Below are positions 1-7,144 of a stretch of 22,960 nt of DNA, one piece after another (the first letter of the stretch is position 1; the number at the start of each line of letters is the position of its first letter). The DNA lies in the IMG/VR virus record IMGVR_UViG_3300039106_000900, positions 5,821-28,780 of that record; one strand, given 5' to 3'. A model generated the notes under the pieces. That model had not been told where the DNA came from, ran no database searches, and was given only the letters and a program-made list of their open reading frames with translations. Both the position numbers and the translations under genes were made by a program. Origin of the DNA: a virus.

Positions 1-257
1 TATTTTATGTAAAGATAGAAGATTTAAGAAATTTATATTCTAATACAGATAATGTTTTCTCAATAATTAATTATGAAAATAATAAAGAAATAGTATACAG
101 AAGAGAAAAAGAAATAGGTGTTGGAAGTATTGTTGAATATTATGAGAATTTAAATAATGGAATTACAAAACTAAGATTAAGGGCGGACTTAATGCGAGGA
201 CAGAACGCATACTCGGCACCATCTTTAAACTCCTACAGGATTAAGTTTAAACACTAG
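1..257 (+). CDS. C-terminal fragment of an unknown, probably virion-associated protein
   Basis: An open frame enters from the left edge (codons in phase with position 3) and ends at the TAG at 255-257, giving about 84 residues that begin FYVKIEDLRN and end NSYRIKFKH. The visible part is rich in Asn, Tyr and Glu and has no motif I recognise. It ends seven bases before the next ATG, so it belongs to the same transcription unit as the following genes. Those genes look like tail or other virion components, and by position this one may be too. The start and most of the protein lie outside the window, so no function is assigned. Confidence 0.6.
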   Translation, partial: FYVKIEDLRNLYSNTDNVFSIINYENNKEIVYRREKEIGVGSIVEYYENLNNGITKLRLRADLMRGQNAYSAPSLNSYRIKFKH

Positions 258-264
258 GTAAATT

Positions 265-696
265 ATGACAAAAAGTTATTCAAAATTAAATAGAAAAAAT
301 ATGGTACTAGAGCCAAACTTATCTAGGCAAAGACTATCATTCAAGGGTCCTATCCCGTCAAAAGTTTTAAACTTGTACTATGATCAATTTGTAGTTGATT
401 GCTCAAGACTTTCTGTAATGGCAGATGAAGTAGACGCTGAAGCTAATCAACTGTCCATAGACTATGCAAATGATTTCAGTTTAGCTACTCCAGACTACTA
501 TATAGATGCCGACCTATCTTCCAAGGTTTATAATACTTACAGCTACTATGATCACAATCAGGACGAACAGACTGTTAATACAGAGTCATTTTTAGAAAAT
601 TTAGAATTTAAAAAATATGGAATTAATTCATCAATAATAAATTTATTAAATAATAAGATAAATATGTTAGAAGATTTAATTGGAAAAAAGGAATAA
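265..696 (+). CDS. hypothetical protein, probable phage structural component
   Basis: 143-aa protein starting at ATG 265, seven bases after the preceding stop, with a weak AGGT ribosome site. It has no signal peptide or membrane segment. Residues about 25-65 contain a GPIPS motif followed by a segment that looks helical. The next gene has a similar GPISS motif near its N-terminus, also followed by a helical stretch, so the two may share an N-terminal docking element. The C-terminus (last ~40 residues) is a predicted amphipathic helix rich in Ile, Leu, Asn and Lys. The place in a virion-like block suggests a tail, baseplate or fibre-associated protein. This is inference from position and the shared motif; I do not recognise the family. 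Confidence 0.6.
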   Translation: MTKSYSKLNRKNMVLEPNLSRQRLSFKGPIPSKVLNLYYDQFVVDCSRLSVMADEVDAEANQLSIDYANDFSLATPDYYIDADLSSKVYNTYSYYDHNQDEQTVNTESFLENLEFKKYGINSSIINLLNNKINMLEDLIGKKE

Positions 697-702
697 TTTA
701 AA

Positions 703-1968
703 GTGTCAGAATTTATATATACAGAAAAAAAATCTCAACAACTCCATGGTCCAATCTCTAGTACAGATTTTAATACAAGGGTTGAACAAAATTATTCAGA
801 CTTATTATATCTATATAACAAGTATGGCGTTTTAGATAAGAAGATAGCAGAGATAATAGAGAGGGTTGTAAAAGAAAACTTATTTTTAACGTCTGCTCTG
901 AACGACCTAGTAGATAGAGTTAGGGCCATGGAGAGCCTAAGCACTAATCAAATATCTCTCTATTCAAAATCTCAAATAGATCTAATACCATTTGTTGGTA
1001 CAGAATATTCTATAAGTTCAGATCAGCTGCTTGATTACAATGAGTATTACAATCAAGCTACATTACCTAGAATTACTGGATCTTCTTTCTCAAAGATAAA
1101 ATTTATTAGCTCTACAAAAGGACAGGTTATACCAGATTTTCTTCAGACTAGAATCGATAATAATCTTTCTGGTGGAGATTCTACCGGAGCTGTCATAGAC
1201 ACAACTCCCGTCCAGTATGCTTTCTTGGACCAACCAGATAAAATATGGAGAAGAAACGTAATACTAAATGAGGCAAACCCACTGGGTGTAAGCTTATATC
1301 TTTATATCAAGATCCCCTCCGGTTCAATGGGTTCGTCATTAACCAACTGCATATCGCTAGTTCCCTATCCAGCTAGTGGAGTTAATGTAGTCAAGGTGGA
1401 ATACACCACTACATCTAATCCATCACTGTCTGATAAAGATTCTTATCTGCCAGTAAACCCAGGATATTATGACGATCAGTATGATGCAATAGGTAAGGTA
1501 GCCCCTGGTGGATGGTCTACTGTAGGCTCTGACACTATCCACAATTCTGGTCCACTTAATTTTTACTTTGCAGAAAAGAGTGTGACCGCAGTTAGGATAC
1601 TACTTAGACAAAAGAGCTACGTGATAGAGAATAATAAGTATGTCTACACCTATGGTCTATCCAATATGGATGTTAGATATGATAAATTTATGCCTACCGG
1701 TAAAACTTTTATTAAATTTACTGCACCTGAAGGCAAAACTATCAATGAGATTCTAAATGTATCACCTAAGATATATAACGTTTCACAGTCTCAAGTTTCT
1801 CAGATCTCTTCTTATAGGGTTTTCTACCCAAATGGAGAAACATATAGCCCCAATTCTAATACCGGGACCTCAAGCCATGTCTATATAGAGCTGACCATGT
1901 CCATGGCAGACAATAAAATACCTCCAGTTCTATCAGACCTTATTATTCAGGCAGATTATAATCTTTAA
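703..1968 (+). CDS. putative phage tail/virion protein
   Basis: 421-aa protein with a GTG start at 703, preceded by AAGGA about ten bases upstream; it begins six bases after the previous stop. Residues about 12-80 hold a GPISS motif and a long probable coiled-coil region (EKK...ERVVKENLF...LVDRVRAME). The rest is beta-rich, Ser/Thr/Tyr/Pro-rich and low in charge. Around residues 190-240 it has a segment of the type YLYIKIP...ISLVPYPASGVNVVKVEY, and the C-terminal half has several Tyr-rich strands. A coil followed by beta sandwich-like modules is common in phage tail, baseplate and fibre proteins, which is the basis for the call. No catalytic motif is visible. Family membership is not established from sequence alone. 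Confidence 0.6.
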   Translation: MSEFIYTEKKSQQLHGPISSTDFNTRVEQNYSDLLYLYNKYGVLDKKIAEIIERVVKENLFLTSALNDLVDRVRAMESLSTNQISLYSKSQIDLIPFVGTEYSISSDQLLDYNEYYNQATLPRITGSSFSKIKFISSTKGQVIPDFLQTRIDNNLSGGDSTGAVIDTTPVQYAFLDQPDKIWRRNVILNEANPLGVSLYLYIKIPSGSMGSSLTNCISLVPYPASGVNVVKVEYTTTSNPSLSDKDSYLPVNPGYYDDQYDAIGKVAPGGWSTVGSDTIHNSGPLNFYFAEKSVTAVRILLRQKSYVIENNKYVYTYGLSNMDVRYDKFMPTGKTFIKFTAPEGKTINEILNVSPKIYNVSQSQVSQISSYRVFYPNGETYSPNSNTGTSSHVYIELTMSMADNKIPPVLSDLIIQADYNL

Positions 1969-2031
1969 TTGTTGCAAAAAAGGCTTAATCTTTTTACTAT
2001 AACGCTGTAAGGTTTCTATAAGGAGAGCAAA

Positions 2032-2667
2032 ATGGCAACTGCGTACGTAGGTCCAAGACCTATTTTAAGGGGTGTAGACTCCAGCGATATGGTTAATCCA
2101 TATACAACAATGACCGGTAGAGTCAAAGGTACTGGAACGTACTCTTACTACCCGCTTTATAACACTAGTCATCTTTTGACTGGTGCACCAGACAATCATC
2201 GCGCACCTGGCACTGGTTACTTCCCAGGTGACGTATTTATGTCACAAATCTTTACGGGTAGCGTATTCTACATTCACCCACTTTCTGGAACATTCCCTGA
2301 CGGTACCGCAACTTATGATGGCGCTAGATTCCGTCCAAGTGAATTTAAAGGCCTTAGCGGATCTGCTGTTTTCGGAACCACATTTGGTCACGCAGAAAGA
2401 GAAAACGAGTACAAGCTTCGTCAGTATTCTTTCAAAGGTTTAGCATCAGCTAAAGCCATGGACAACGTTGGGCATGCCGTTAGAACCGATGCACAAGGTG
2501 CACCTAATAGCTTTGGAGTCTTTAGACCTGAAGAAGAACATGGTGTAACGAGTGCTAAAGTCTTCAATGCTACGTTTGGACAAGCAATTCCAACCGGCTA
2601 TAATAATGAGTATGGTAAAAACAAAGTTCAAGAGTGGCGAGGCGTTGCCTCTTCAAAAGCTCTCTGA
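2032..2667 (+). CDS. probable virion protein with internal ~17-residue repeats
   Basis: 211-aa protein at ATG 2032 behind a strong ribosome site (AAGGAG, seven bases upstream). It is rich in Gly, Tyr, Phe and Thr and has neither signal peptide nor membrane segment. The C-terminal half carries a degenerate repeat: residues 104-121 (EFKGLSGSAVFGTTFGHA), 133-149 (SFKGLASAKAMDNVGHA), 169-185 (EHGVTSAKVFNATFGQA) and a truncated copy at 201-211 (EWRGVASSKAL). The consensus is roughly [FW][KR]G[LV]xSxKxFxxxFGxA. Arginine codons include several CGT/CGC, unlike most neighbours, and together with the strong ribosome site this suggests high expression. A capsid-decorating or abundant tail-associated protein is plausible. 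This rests on position and composition; I do not recognise the family. Confidence 0.65.
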   Translation: MATAYVGPRPILRGVDSSDMVNPYTTMTGRVKGTGTYSYYPLYNTSHLLTGAPDNHRAPGTGYFPGDVFMSQIFTGSVFYIHPLSGTFPDGTATYDGARFRPSEFKGLSGSAVFGTTFGHAERENEYKLRQYSFKGLASAKAMDNVGHAVRTDAQGAPNSFGVFRPEEEHGVTSAKVFNATFGQAIPTGYNNEYGKNKVQEWRGVASSKAL

Positions 2668-2926
2668 TTACTATTCGTCTCCAATAGTATTGGATAAAGA
2701 CGATAGAGTATCTGGCTTGTATGCTTGGCTAGCTCTCCTAGCAGCAGTTGCAGCCTACGATGCTTACGCCATAAAGACTAAAAAAGCAGAAACATTAACA
2801 AGATTTTTTTGGAGATCAACCGAACACCCAACAAAAAGTTTGGTTCCAATATCTATTTGGCTTCTAGTAACTGGTCATCTATTGTTAGAAAAAAATATTA
2901 GAAAGAATAAATTTAACCACCCATAG
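2645..2926 (+). CDS. small two-helix membrane protein
   Basis: About 93-aa protein, taking the TTG at 2645 as start; it overlaps the end of the previous gene by 23 bases. ATG 2612 (105 aa, 56-base overlap) is the alternative. The TTG gives an N-terminus just ahead of the segment DYYSSPIVLDKDD, and AGAGTGG lies about ten bases upstream, so the start is uncertain. Two hydrophobic segments are clear: GLYAWLALLAAVAAYDAYAI and LVPISIWLLVTGHLLL. They are separated by a basic, Trp-containing loop (ETLTRFFWRSTEHP) and followed by a basic tail. As I recall, the layout resembles small membrane proteins of unknown role in actinobacteriophages. A holin-like role is possible but no endolysin is adjacent. 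It is the last gene before the 2982-3022 terminator. Confidence 0.65.
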   Translation: MPLQKLSDYYSSPIVLDKDDRVSGLYAWLALLAAVAAYDAYAIKTKKAETLTRFFWRSTEHPTKSLVPISIWLLVTGHLLLEKNIRKNKFNHP

Positions 2927-2941
2927 CACGCTAGTGCTAGC
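2927..2941. repeat. nested short inverted repeats
   Basis: GCAC-GCTA-GTGC (2927-2938) and GCTAG-TG-CTAGC (2930-2941) overlap immediately after the stop of the membrane-protein gene. Either could form a small hairpin in RNA, or they could be protein-binding palindromes. No T-tract follows, so they are not a terminator on their own. Confidence 0.4.
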
Positions 2942-2950
2942 AAGCATAAA

Positions 2951-2971
2951 CTTGTGATATACTATCACAGG
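2951..2971 (+). promoter_or_regulatory. inverted repeat overlapping an extended -10-like promoter element
   Basis: TGTGATA-TAC-TATCACA is a perfect 7-base inverted repeat (2953-2959 and 2963-2969), extendable with a G-T pair and a C-G pair to 2951-2971. It contains TGATATACT (2955-2963), which matches an extended -10 promoter element (TGnTATAnT form). No convincing -35 hexamer lies upstream. A transcript from here would start near 2970 and run straight into the 2982-3022 hairpin, so the element could be an operator-controlled, attenuated promoter for the nucleotide-metabolism block. It could equally be just an RNA hairpin. This is inference from pattern only. Confidence 0.35.
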
Positions 2972-2981
2972 CGATCTTACT

Positions 2982-3022
2982 GAATTCCCGCCCTATAAAT
3001 TTGGGGCGGGAATTCAATTTTT
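2982..3022 (+). terminator. strong intrinsic terminator
   Basis: A perfect 12-bp stem, GAATTCCCGCCC (2982-2993) with GGGCGGGAATTC (3004-3015), encloses a 10-base loop and is followed by AATTTTT (3016-3022). The GC-rich stem stands out in an AT-rich genome. It separates the virion-like genes from the dNTP-supply genes. Because both stem arms and the flanking A/T runs are symmetrical, it may also act on the other strand, although no minus-strand gene is seen here. Confidence 0.85.
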
Positions 3023-3067
3023 ATAACCAAGTTTTATATCTTTAGATGAAGGTAAAGAGGATTAACC

Positions 3068-3763
3068 ATGTCTATACAGTCCATAGAAGCGTTGGCCACA
3101 AATGGTGCGCTATCTTTTGACGTAGCAGAAAAATACCTAACCATATATCTAGGTGAAGCAGATTGGAAAGAAAAAATAGGACAACTGTGGACGGTGCAGA
3201 AAAGAAGATTAGGCGACGAGCAAAAAGCAAAAGACTTCATTAAGAAATCCGTAGCGTGTGCGTGTCTATCCCCCATAATAAATAAGTCAGCAATACCAGA
3301 CGAAAAGCATGTATTGCTATTTTGGGTTGGTGGTTGGCCTCAGTTTAATGAGAGAGATTGGTTTGATCTATTTAAATCGATAGCTAAAAAAGATTTAGAG
3401 ATAGAAAAGAATAGAAAAATTGTATTACAGTCTGGAATCTTTAATCAGATAGACGTTTCCCCGCTGACAAGACAGGCTTTTAATTGGATTTATGAGAGAA
3501 CAGATAAAGAATCATTCTCAACAGAAGAAAAAAAGCAAGAAGCTTTAGAAAAAGTTAAAAACTTAGTTAAAATATATGGAGGAGCTATAATTTGTAACGT
3601 TTTTACTAGTTATCCAATGAACATAGAAAAAGTTTTGAACTGGAGAAGCGGATATTTCATAGAAAAAGAAATATATAAAGTATACTCTTTAGAACAAATA
3701 TTAAAAATAAAAAAAGCAGAATTAAACAAAACTAACCCAAAGTATATTACAAGTATTAAGTGA
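3068..3763 (+). CDS. hypothetical protein
   Basis: 231-aa protein from ATG 3068, with AGAGG eight bases upstream. It is the first gene after the 2982-3022 terminator and ends 15 bases before the ribonucleotide reductase start. It looks soluble and mostly alpha-helical and is Lys/Glu-rich, with a central hydrophobic stretch HVLLFWVGGWPQFNERDW (about residues 79-96) and a basic C-terminal tail. A CAC pair lies near residue 64. I recognise no catalytic motif or known family. Adjacency suggests co-expression with the reductase but does not show a functional link. Confidence 0.6.
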   Translation: MSIQSIEALATNGALSFDVAEKYLTIYLGEADWKEKIGQLWTVQKRRLGDEQKAKDFIKKSVACACLSPIINKSAIPDEKHVLLFWVGGWPQFNERDWFDLFKSIAKKDLEIEKNRKIVLQSGIFNQIDVSPLTRQAFNWIYERTDKESFSTEEKKQEALEKVKNLVKIYGGAIICNVFTSYPMNIEKVLNWRSGYFIEKEIYKVYSLEQILKIKKAELNKTNPKYITSIK

Positions 3764-3778
3764 CAGGAGAAGTCTATA

Positions 3779-5875
3779 ATGAGTACGCCAATTACAACAG
3801 AAGAACCACAAGTACAGCAACCAACAAAGAATCAGTCTATGTTTATCTTTAAGATAAACGATGATTTTATTGATGGATACAGAAAGAAGAAGCCACCATT
3901 TGGCTACACTGATGCTGCAGGAAATTCTGTTGGTGAGATTACTTTTTTGCGTACTTATTCTAGATTAAAAGAAGATGGCACAAAAGAAACTTGGGCTGAT
4001 GTTTGCGAGCGTGTTATTAATGGCATGTACTCTCTTCAGAAAGAGCACTGCAAGAAGAGTCGCCTTCCCTGGAATGATGTAAAGGCTCAGGCAAGTGCCA
4101 AAGAAGCATTCGATCGTCTCTTCAATCTTAAATGGACTCCACCAGGTCGTGGCCTTTGGATGATGGGAACTCAAACAGTTAATGTACACAAGAACTCAGC
4201 TGCTCTTCAGAACTGTGCATTCGTAAGTACTGGTGAAATGTCTAAATTTAATCCAGCAAAGCCTTTTACATTTTTAATGGAAGCATCCATGCTTGGTGTT
4301 GGTGTTGGTTTTGATGATAAAGGTGCAGACAAAGATTTTACTATCTATGAACCAAATAAGCCTACCATTATTGATGTCATTGCAGATGACCGTGAAAGTT
4401 GGGCTAGATCTGTTGGCGATTTAGTTAACTCATATCTCAAGCAAGATCAAAGCCCCATAGAATTTGACTACTCTTTGATTCGACCATTAGGCAGTCCAAT
4501 AAAAACATTTGGAGGAACAGCTTCTGGTCCAGCTCCATTAATCAAATTGCACAAAGCAATTAAAAAGATATTCACTGGTCGCGCAGGAGATAAGTTAACA
4601 CGCAGAGATATAGCAGACATTGGAAATCTAATTGGCGTATGCGTAGTCTCTGGTAACGTCAGACGTTCAGCTGAGCTTTTGATAGGTAGAATAGATGATG
4701 AAGATTTCCTTAACTTAAAAAACTCAGAAGTTTTTCCAGAGAGAAATTCATATGATGCCGAAAGCCCTGGTTGGGGATGGATGTCAAATAACTCAGTAGA
4801 AGTTTCAGTCGGACAAGACTTGTCAGCTATAGTTGACGGAATAGCTAGAAATGGTGAGCCCGGTGTTATTTGGATGGACATGTCTCGCAAGTATGGACGT
4901 CTTGCTGATCCAGCTAACAACAAAGATCACAGAGTTGCTGGGTTCAACCCTTGTGCTGAGCAATCACTTGAATCATACGAGTGCTGCACTTTAGTAGAAA
5001 CATACTTGGGCAGACACGATTCATTAGATGATTATAAGAGAACCTTAAAATTTGCTTACCTGTATGCAAAAACAGTTACACTTCTGCCCACTCACTGGGA
5101 AGAGACAAACGCAATTATGCAGCGCAATCGCAGAATAGGCACATCTATGTCTGGTGTTGCAGATTTTGCAGATACAAACGGCATGCCAGTTCTTCGTGAA
5201 TGGATGGATCAGGGATATAAAACTATTCAAAGATATGATAATATTTATTCCGAATGGCTAGGTGTACGTGAGTCAATTAAAATGACGACTGTTAAGCCAT
5301 CAGGAACGGTATCTATTCTTGCTGGAGAGTCTCCTGGAGTTCACTGGACACCAGGCGGAAAGTATTTCAATAGAACCATTAGATTCTCTAACGATGATCC
5401 TATGCTTCCATTATTTAAAATGGCTAATTATAAAGTTGAGCCAGCAGCAGAATCACCAGATACAACCAGTGTTGTCTACTTCCCAATTAAATCTAATTCA
5501 GTTCGCTCTGAAAAAGATGTAACAATATTTGAAAAAATAGCACTTGCAGCAGCAGCGCAAAGATACTGGTCAGACAATTCAGTATCCGTTACTGTATCTT
5601 TTGATGCAGAGACAGAAAAGCAACACGTAGGTACTGTACTTCATATGTACGATGGACAATTAAAGACAGTATCATTCTTACCTACAGGTAATGATACATA
5701 CTTGCAGATGCCCTATACCCAAATAACAGAGCTAGAGTACCAAGAAGAGGGTTTGATGAAATTGTTCCCCATAGATCTAACTGGAGTTTATGCCGGTATG
5801 GCAGCTGACGCAATAGGGGAATCCTATTGCACCACTGATTCTTGTGAAGTAAAATTCATCAAGGATAATAGTTGA
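3779..5875 (+). CDS. nrdJ: adenosylcobalamin-dependent (class II) ribonucleoside-triphosphate reductase
   Basis: 698-aa enzyme that reduces ribonucleoside triphosphates to dNTPs with a B12-derived thiyl radical, in the cytoplasm. The five functional cysteines of the monomeric Lactobacillus-type enzyme have clear counterparts. C146 (in NCAFVST) and C403 would be the active-site redox pair. C392 (in NPCAEQ) would be the thiyl-radical residue. C684 and C689 (CTTDSC near the C-terminus) would be the tail pair that re-reduces the site. The C392-C403 spacing of 11 and the tail spacing of 5 equal those of the reference enzyme. Family segments such as LAGESPGVHWTPGG and SVSVTVSFD are also present. 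The length is slightly below the usual ~740 aa. ATG 3779 has an AGGAG site. About half of the Arg codons are CGT/CGC, unlike most neighbours. It needs host or environmental cobalamin and a thioredoxin-type reductant. Confidence 0.95.
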   Translation: MSTPITTEEPQVQQPTKNQSMFIFKINDDFIDGYRKKKPPFGYTDAAGNSVGEITFLRTYSRLKEDGTKETWADVCERVINGMYSLQKEHCKKSRLPWNDVKAQASAKEAFDRLFNLKWTPPGRGLWMMGTQTVNVHKNSAALQNCAFVSTGEMSKFNPAKPFTFLMEASMLGVGVGFDDKGADKDFTIYEPNKPTIIDVIADDRESWARSVGDLVNSYLKQDQSPIEFDYSLIRPLGSPIKTFGGTASGPAPLIKLHKAIKKIFTGRAGDKLTRRDIADIGNLIGVCVVSGNVRRSAELLIGRIDDEDFLNLKNSEVFPERNSYDAESPGWGWMSNNSVEVSVGQDLSAIVDGIARNGEPGVIWMDMSRKYGRLADPANNKDHRVAGFNPCAEQSLESYECCTLVETYLGRHDSLDDYKRTLKFAYLYAKTVTLLPTHWEETNAIMQRNRRIGTSMSGVADFADTNGMPVLREWMDQGYKTIQRYDNIYSEWLGVRESIKMTTVKPSGTVSILAGESPGVHWTPGGKYFNRTIRFSNDDPMLPLFKMANYKVEPAAESPDTTSVVYFPIKSNSVRSEKDVTIFEKIALAAAAQRYWSDNSVSVTVSFDAETEKQHVGTVLHMYDGQLKTVSFLPTGNDTYLQMPYTQITELEYQEEGLMKLFPIDLTGVYAGMAADAIGESYCTTDSCEVKFIKDNS

Positions 5876-5885
5876 TAGGATAAAA

Positions 5886-6236
5886 ATGTCTAAATATGAA
5901 GAAGACGACATTAATAAAATGTTTTCGGAAATTATGTCTTCTAATTCAATAGAAGGTTTAAACGAATCTAAAAACGAAGAAGTAATAGATATTAAAAATC
6001 TTCTTTTAGTTCAAGAGTCTTTGATGGATGCCCTGGTCTGCATTAACTCTATGATATATAGGTTGTATACAGAAAAAGATTTTACTGTCGCAGAAGATAC
6101 AGAAAAATATATGGCAGATCTCTATCAGGCTTCCGAAGATCTTTTCATACATATTTCGAAATCAGATGCTATACTAGATGAAATGGATTTAGATCTATTA
6201 GATGAAGACGATGAAGACGAAGAAGAAGAAGGCTAA
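5886..6236 (+). CDS. small acidic hypothetical protein
   Basis: 116-aa protein from ATG 5886 (AGGA seven bases upstream), lying between the reductase and thyX with tight spacing. It is strongly acidic overall, and the last 20 or so residues are almost all Asp/Glu (DEDDEDEEEEG at the end). The middle (about residues 35-95) looks helical, with Leu/Ile/Met heptad-like spacing. There is no membrane segment or Cys motif. Acidic tails like this occur in DNA mimics, chaperone-like proteins and protein-protein tethers; none can be chosen from sequence. The family is not recognised. Confidence 0.6.
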   Translation: MSKYEEDDINKMFSEIMSSNSIEGLNESKNEEVIDIKNLLLVQESLMDALVCINSMIYRLYTEKDFTVAEDTEKYMADLYQASEDLFIHISKSDAILDEMDLDLLDEDDEDEEEEG

Positions 6237-6242
6237 AATTAA

Positions 6243-6944
6243 ATGTCTGTTGAAAATAAAACCATAGAAGTATTAGACAAAGGTTATGTAAGACTTGTAG
6301 ATAAGATGGGCAGCGATCTATCCGTAGTAAATGCTGCCAGAGCATCTTTTGCCAAAGAGTCACAAGAGCTGTCAAAAAACGATGCAAGACTGATAGATTT
6401 TTTGGCTAGAGAAAATCATATGTCTCCATTTCGTCACGCATTTGTTACGCTAGAATTTAAAGCTCCCCTGATGGTAGCTAGACAACATTGGAAGTATGTA
6501 GTTGGATCTGACCATACTATGGATTCCTGGAACGAATCTTCAAGAAGATATATAACTATGGATCCTGAGTTCTATATTCCAAAAGTTGAAGAATGGAGAC
6601 TAGCTCCAGAAGACAAGAAACAAGGCTCACACGGCTTAGCAGACCCCTTTGTGGGCTCTCTGCTAACAGACTCCTTGATTAGGTACGCAGAGCAGGGTGA
6701 GGCGTTATATAACATGGCCATGGACAATGGAATAGCACCAGAACAAGCTAGATTATTCTTACCTGCTTATTCTTTATATGTAGTATATAGGTGGTCATGT
6801 TCTCTGCAATCTGTTGTATTATTCTTATCTCAAAGACTGGCAGAAGAATCACAGTTTGAAATACAAGAGTATGCTAAAGCCATAAAGGAAATAGTAGAAC
6901 CATTATTTCCAATAAGCTTTAAATCTTTATTGACAGGGCGTTAA
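6243..6944 (+). CDS. thyX: divergent flavin-dependent thymidylate synthase
   Basis: 233-aa protein. ThyX makes dTMP from dUMP using methylene-tetrahydrofolate, FAD and NADPH. The ThyX framework is visible: SPFRHAFVTLEFKAP (about 61-75), then RQ at 80-81, NESSRRY (97-103, matching NExSxRY with S100 and R102), and a C-terminal FLSQRLAEESQFEIQEYA helix (194-211) with the conserved R198 and QxEI. The classic RHR triad that normally follows RQW(F) is replaced by K84-Y85-V86, with a longer loop before NESSRRY, and the usual NAR near residue 187 reads SLQ. The fold call is firm; activity is likely but not certain. The gene starts six bases after the preceding stop and shares an operon with the reductase and dCMP deaminase, which together form a dTTP pathway. 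Confidence 0.85.
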   Translation: MSVENKTIEVLDKGYVRLVDKMGSDLSVVNAARASFAKESQELSKNDARLIDFLARENHMSPFRHAFVTLEFKAPLMVARQHWKYVVGSDHTMDSWNESSRRYITMDPEFYIPKVEEWRLAPEDKKQGSHGLADPFVGSLLTDSLIRYAEQGEALYNMAMDNGIAPEQARLFLPAYSLYVVYRWSCSLQSVVLFLSQRLAEESQFEIQEYAKAIKEIVEPLFPISFKSLLTGR

Positions 6945-6949
6945 ACTAA

Positions 6950-7117
6950 ATGGCAACAAAGATAATTGCAGCCCTAATTTTTGCCGTACTAATAAATTGG
7001 TCAAACGGCTTACAGTTTGCATCTCATATTGAGAAAAATAATAGAACAAGAATCATTATGCTAAGCGTATCAATTGTATTAGCTTTTACATGTGGTTTGA
7101 TTTTGTCTATAGTCTGA
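6950..7117 (+). CDS. small membrane protein (55 aa)
   Basis: An uninterrupted 55-codon frame runs from ATG 6950, six bases after the thyX stop, to TGA 7115-7117. It encodes two hydrophobic stretches, IIAALIFAVLINW (about 5-17) and IIMLSVSIVLAFTCGLILSI (about 35-54), separated by a charged turn (SHIEKNNRTR). A hairpin of two membrane helices is the simplest reading. The ribosome site is weak, with AGGGCG about ten bases upstream, so coupling to thyX translation is likely. No family is recognised; a small membrane-active protein such as a holin-like or superinfection-related factor is conceivable but unproven. Confidence 0.55.
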   Translation: MATKIIAALIFAVLINWSNGLQFASHIEKNNRTRIIMLSVSIVLAFTCGLILSIV

Positions 7118-7144
7118 TTGTATTAAGAAGAAAGTCTCACAACA

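Noticed and set aside
1977-1995. A terminator hairpin AAAAAG...CTTTTT upstream of the 2032 gene.
   Set aside because: The stem is only A-T pairs plus one G-C and is followed by ACTATAAC rather than a T-tract, so it is too weak to call.
1972-2003. A promoter TTGCAA ... TATAAC ahead of the 2032 gene.
   Set aside because: The spacing is about 20 bases and both hexamers are imperfect. A local promoter is plausible but not supportable here.
2032-2926. A programmed +1 frameshift joining the repeat protein to the downstream membrane protein.
   Set aside because: The overlap ends in CTC TGA, but the slipped pairing would be poor and no stimulatory Shine-Dalgarno sequence or pseudoknot is near. Overlapping starts (ATG 2612 or TTG 2645) explain it more simply.
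4468-4923. A long minus-strand open frame inside the ribonucleotide reductase gene.
   Set aside because: It is antisense to a clear enzyme with all catalytic residues. No family motif or ribosome site is seen.
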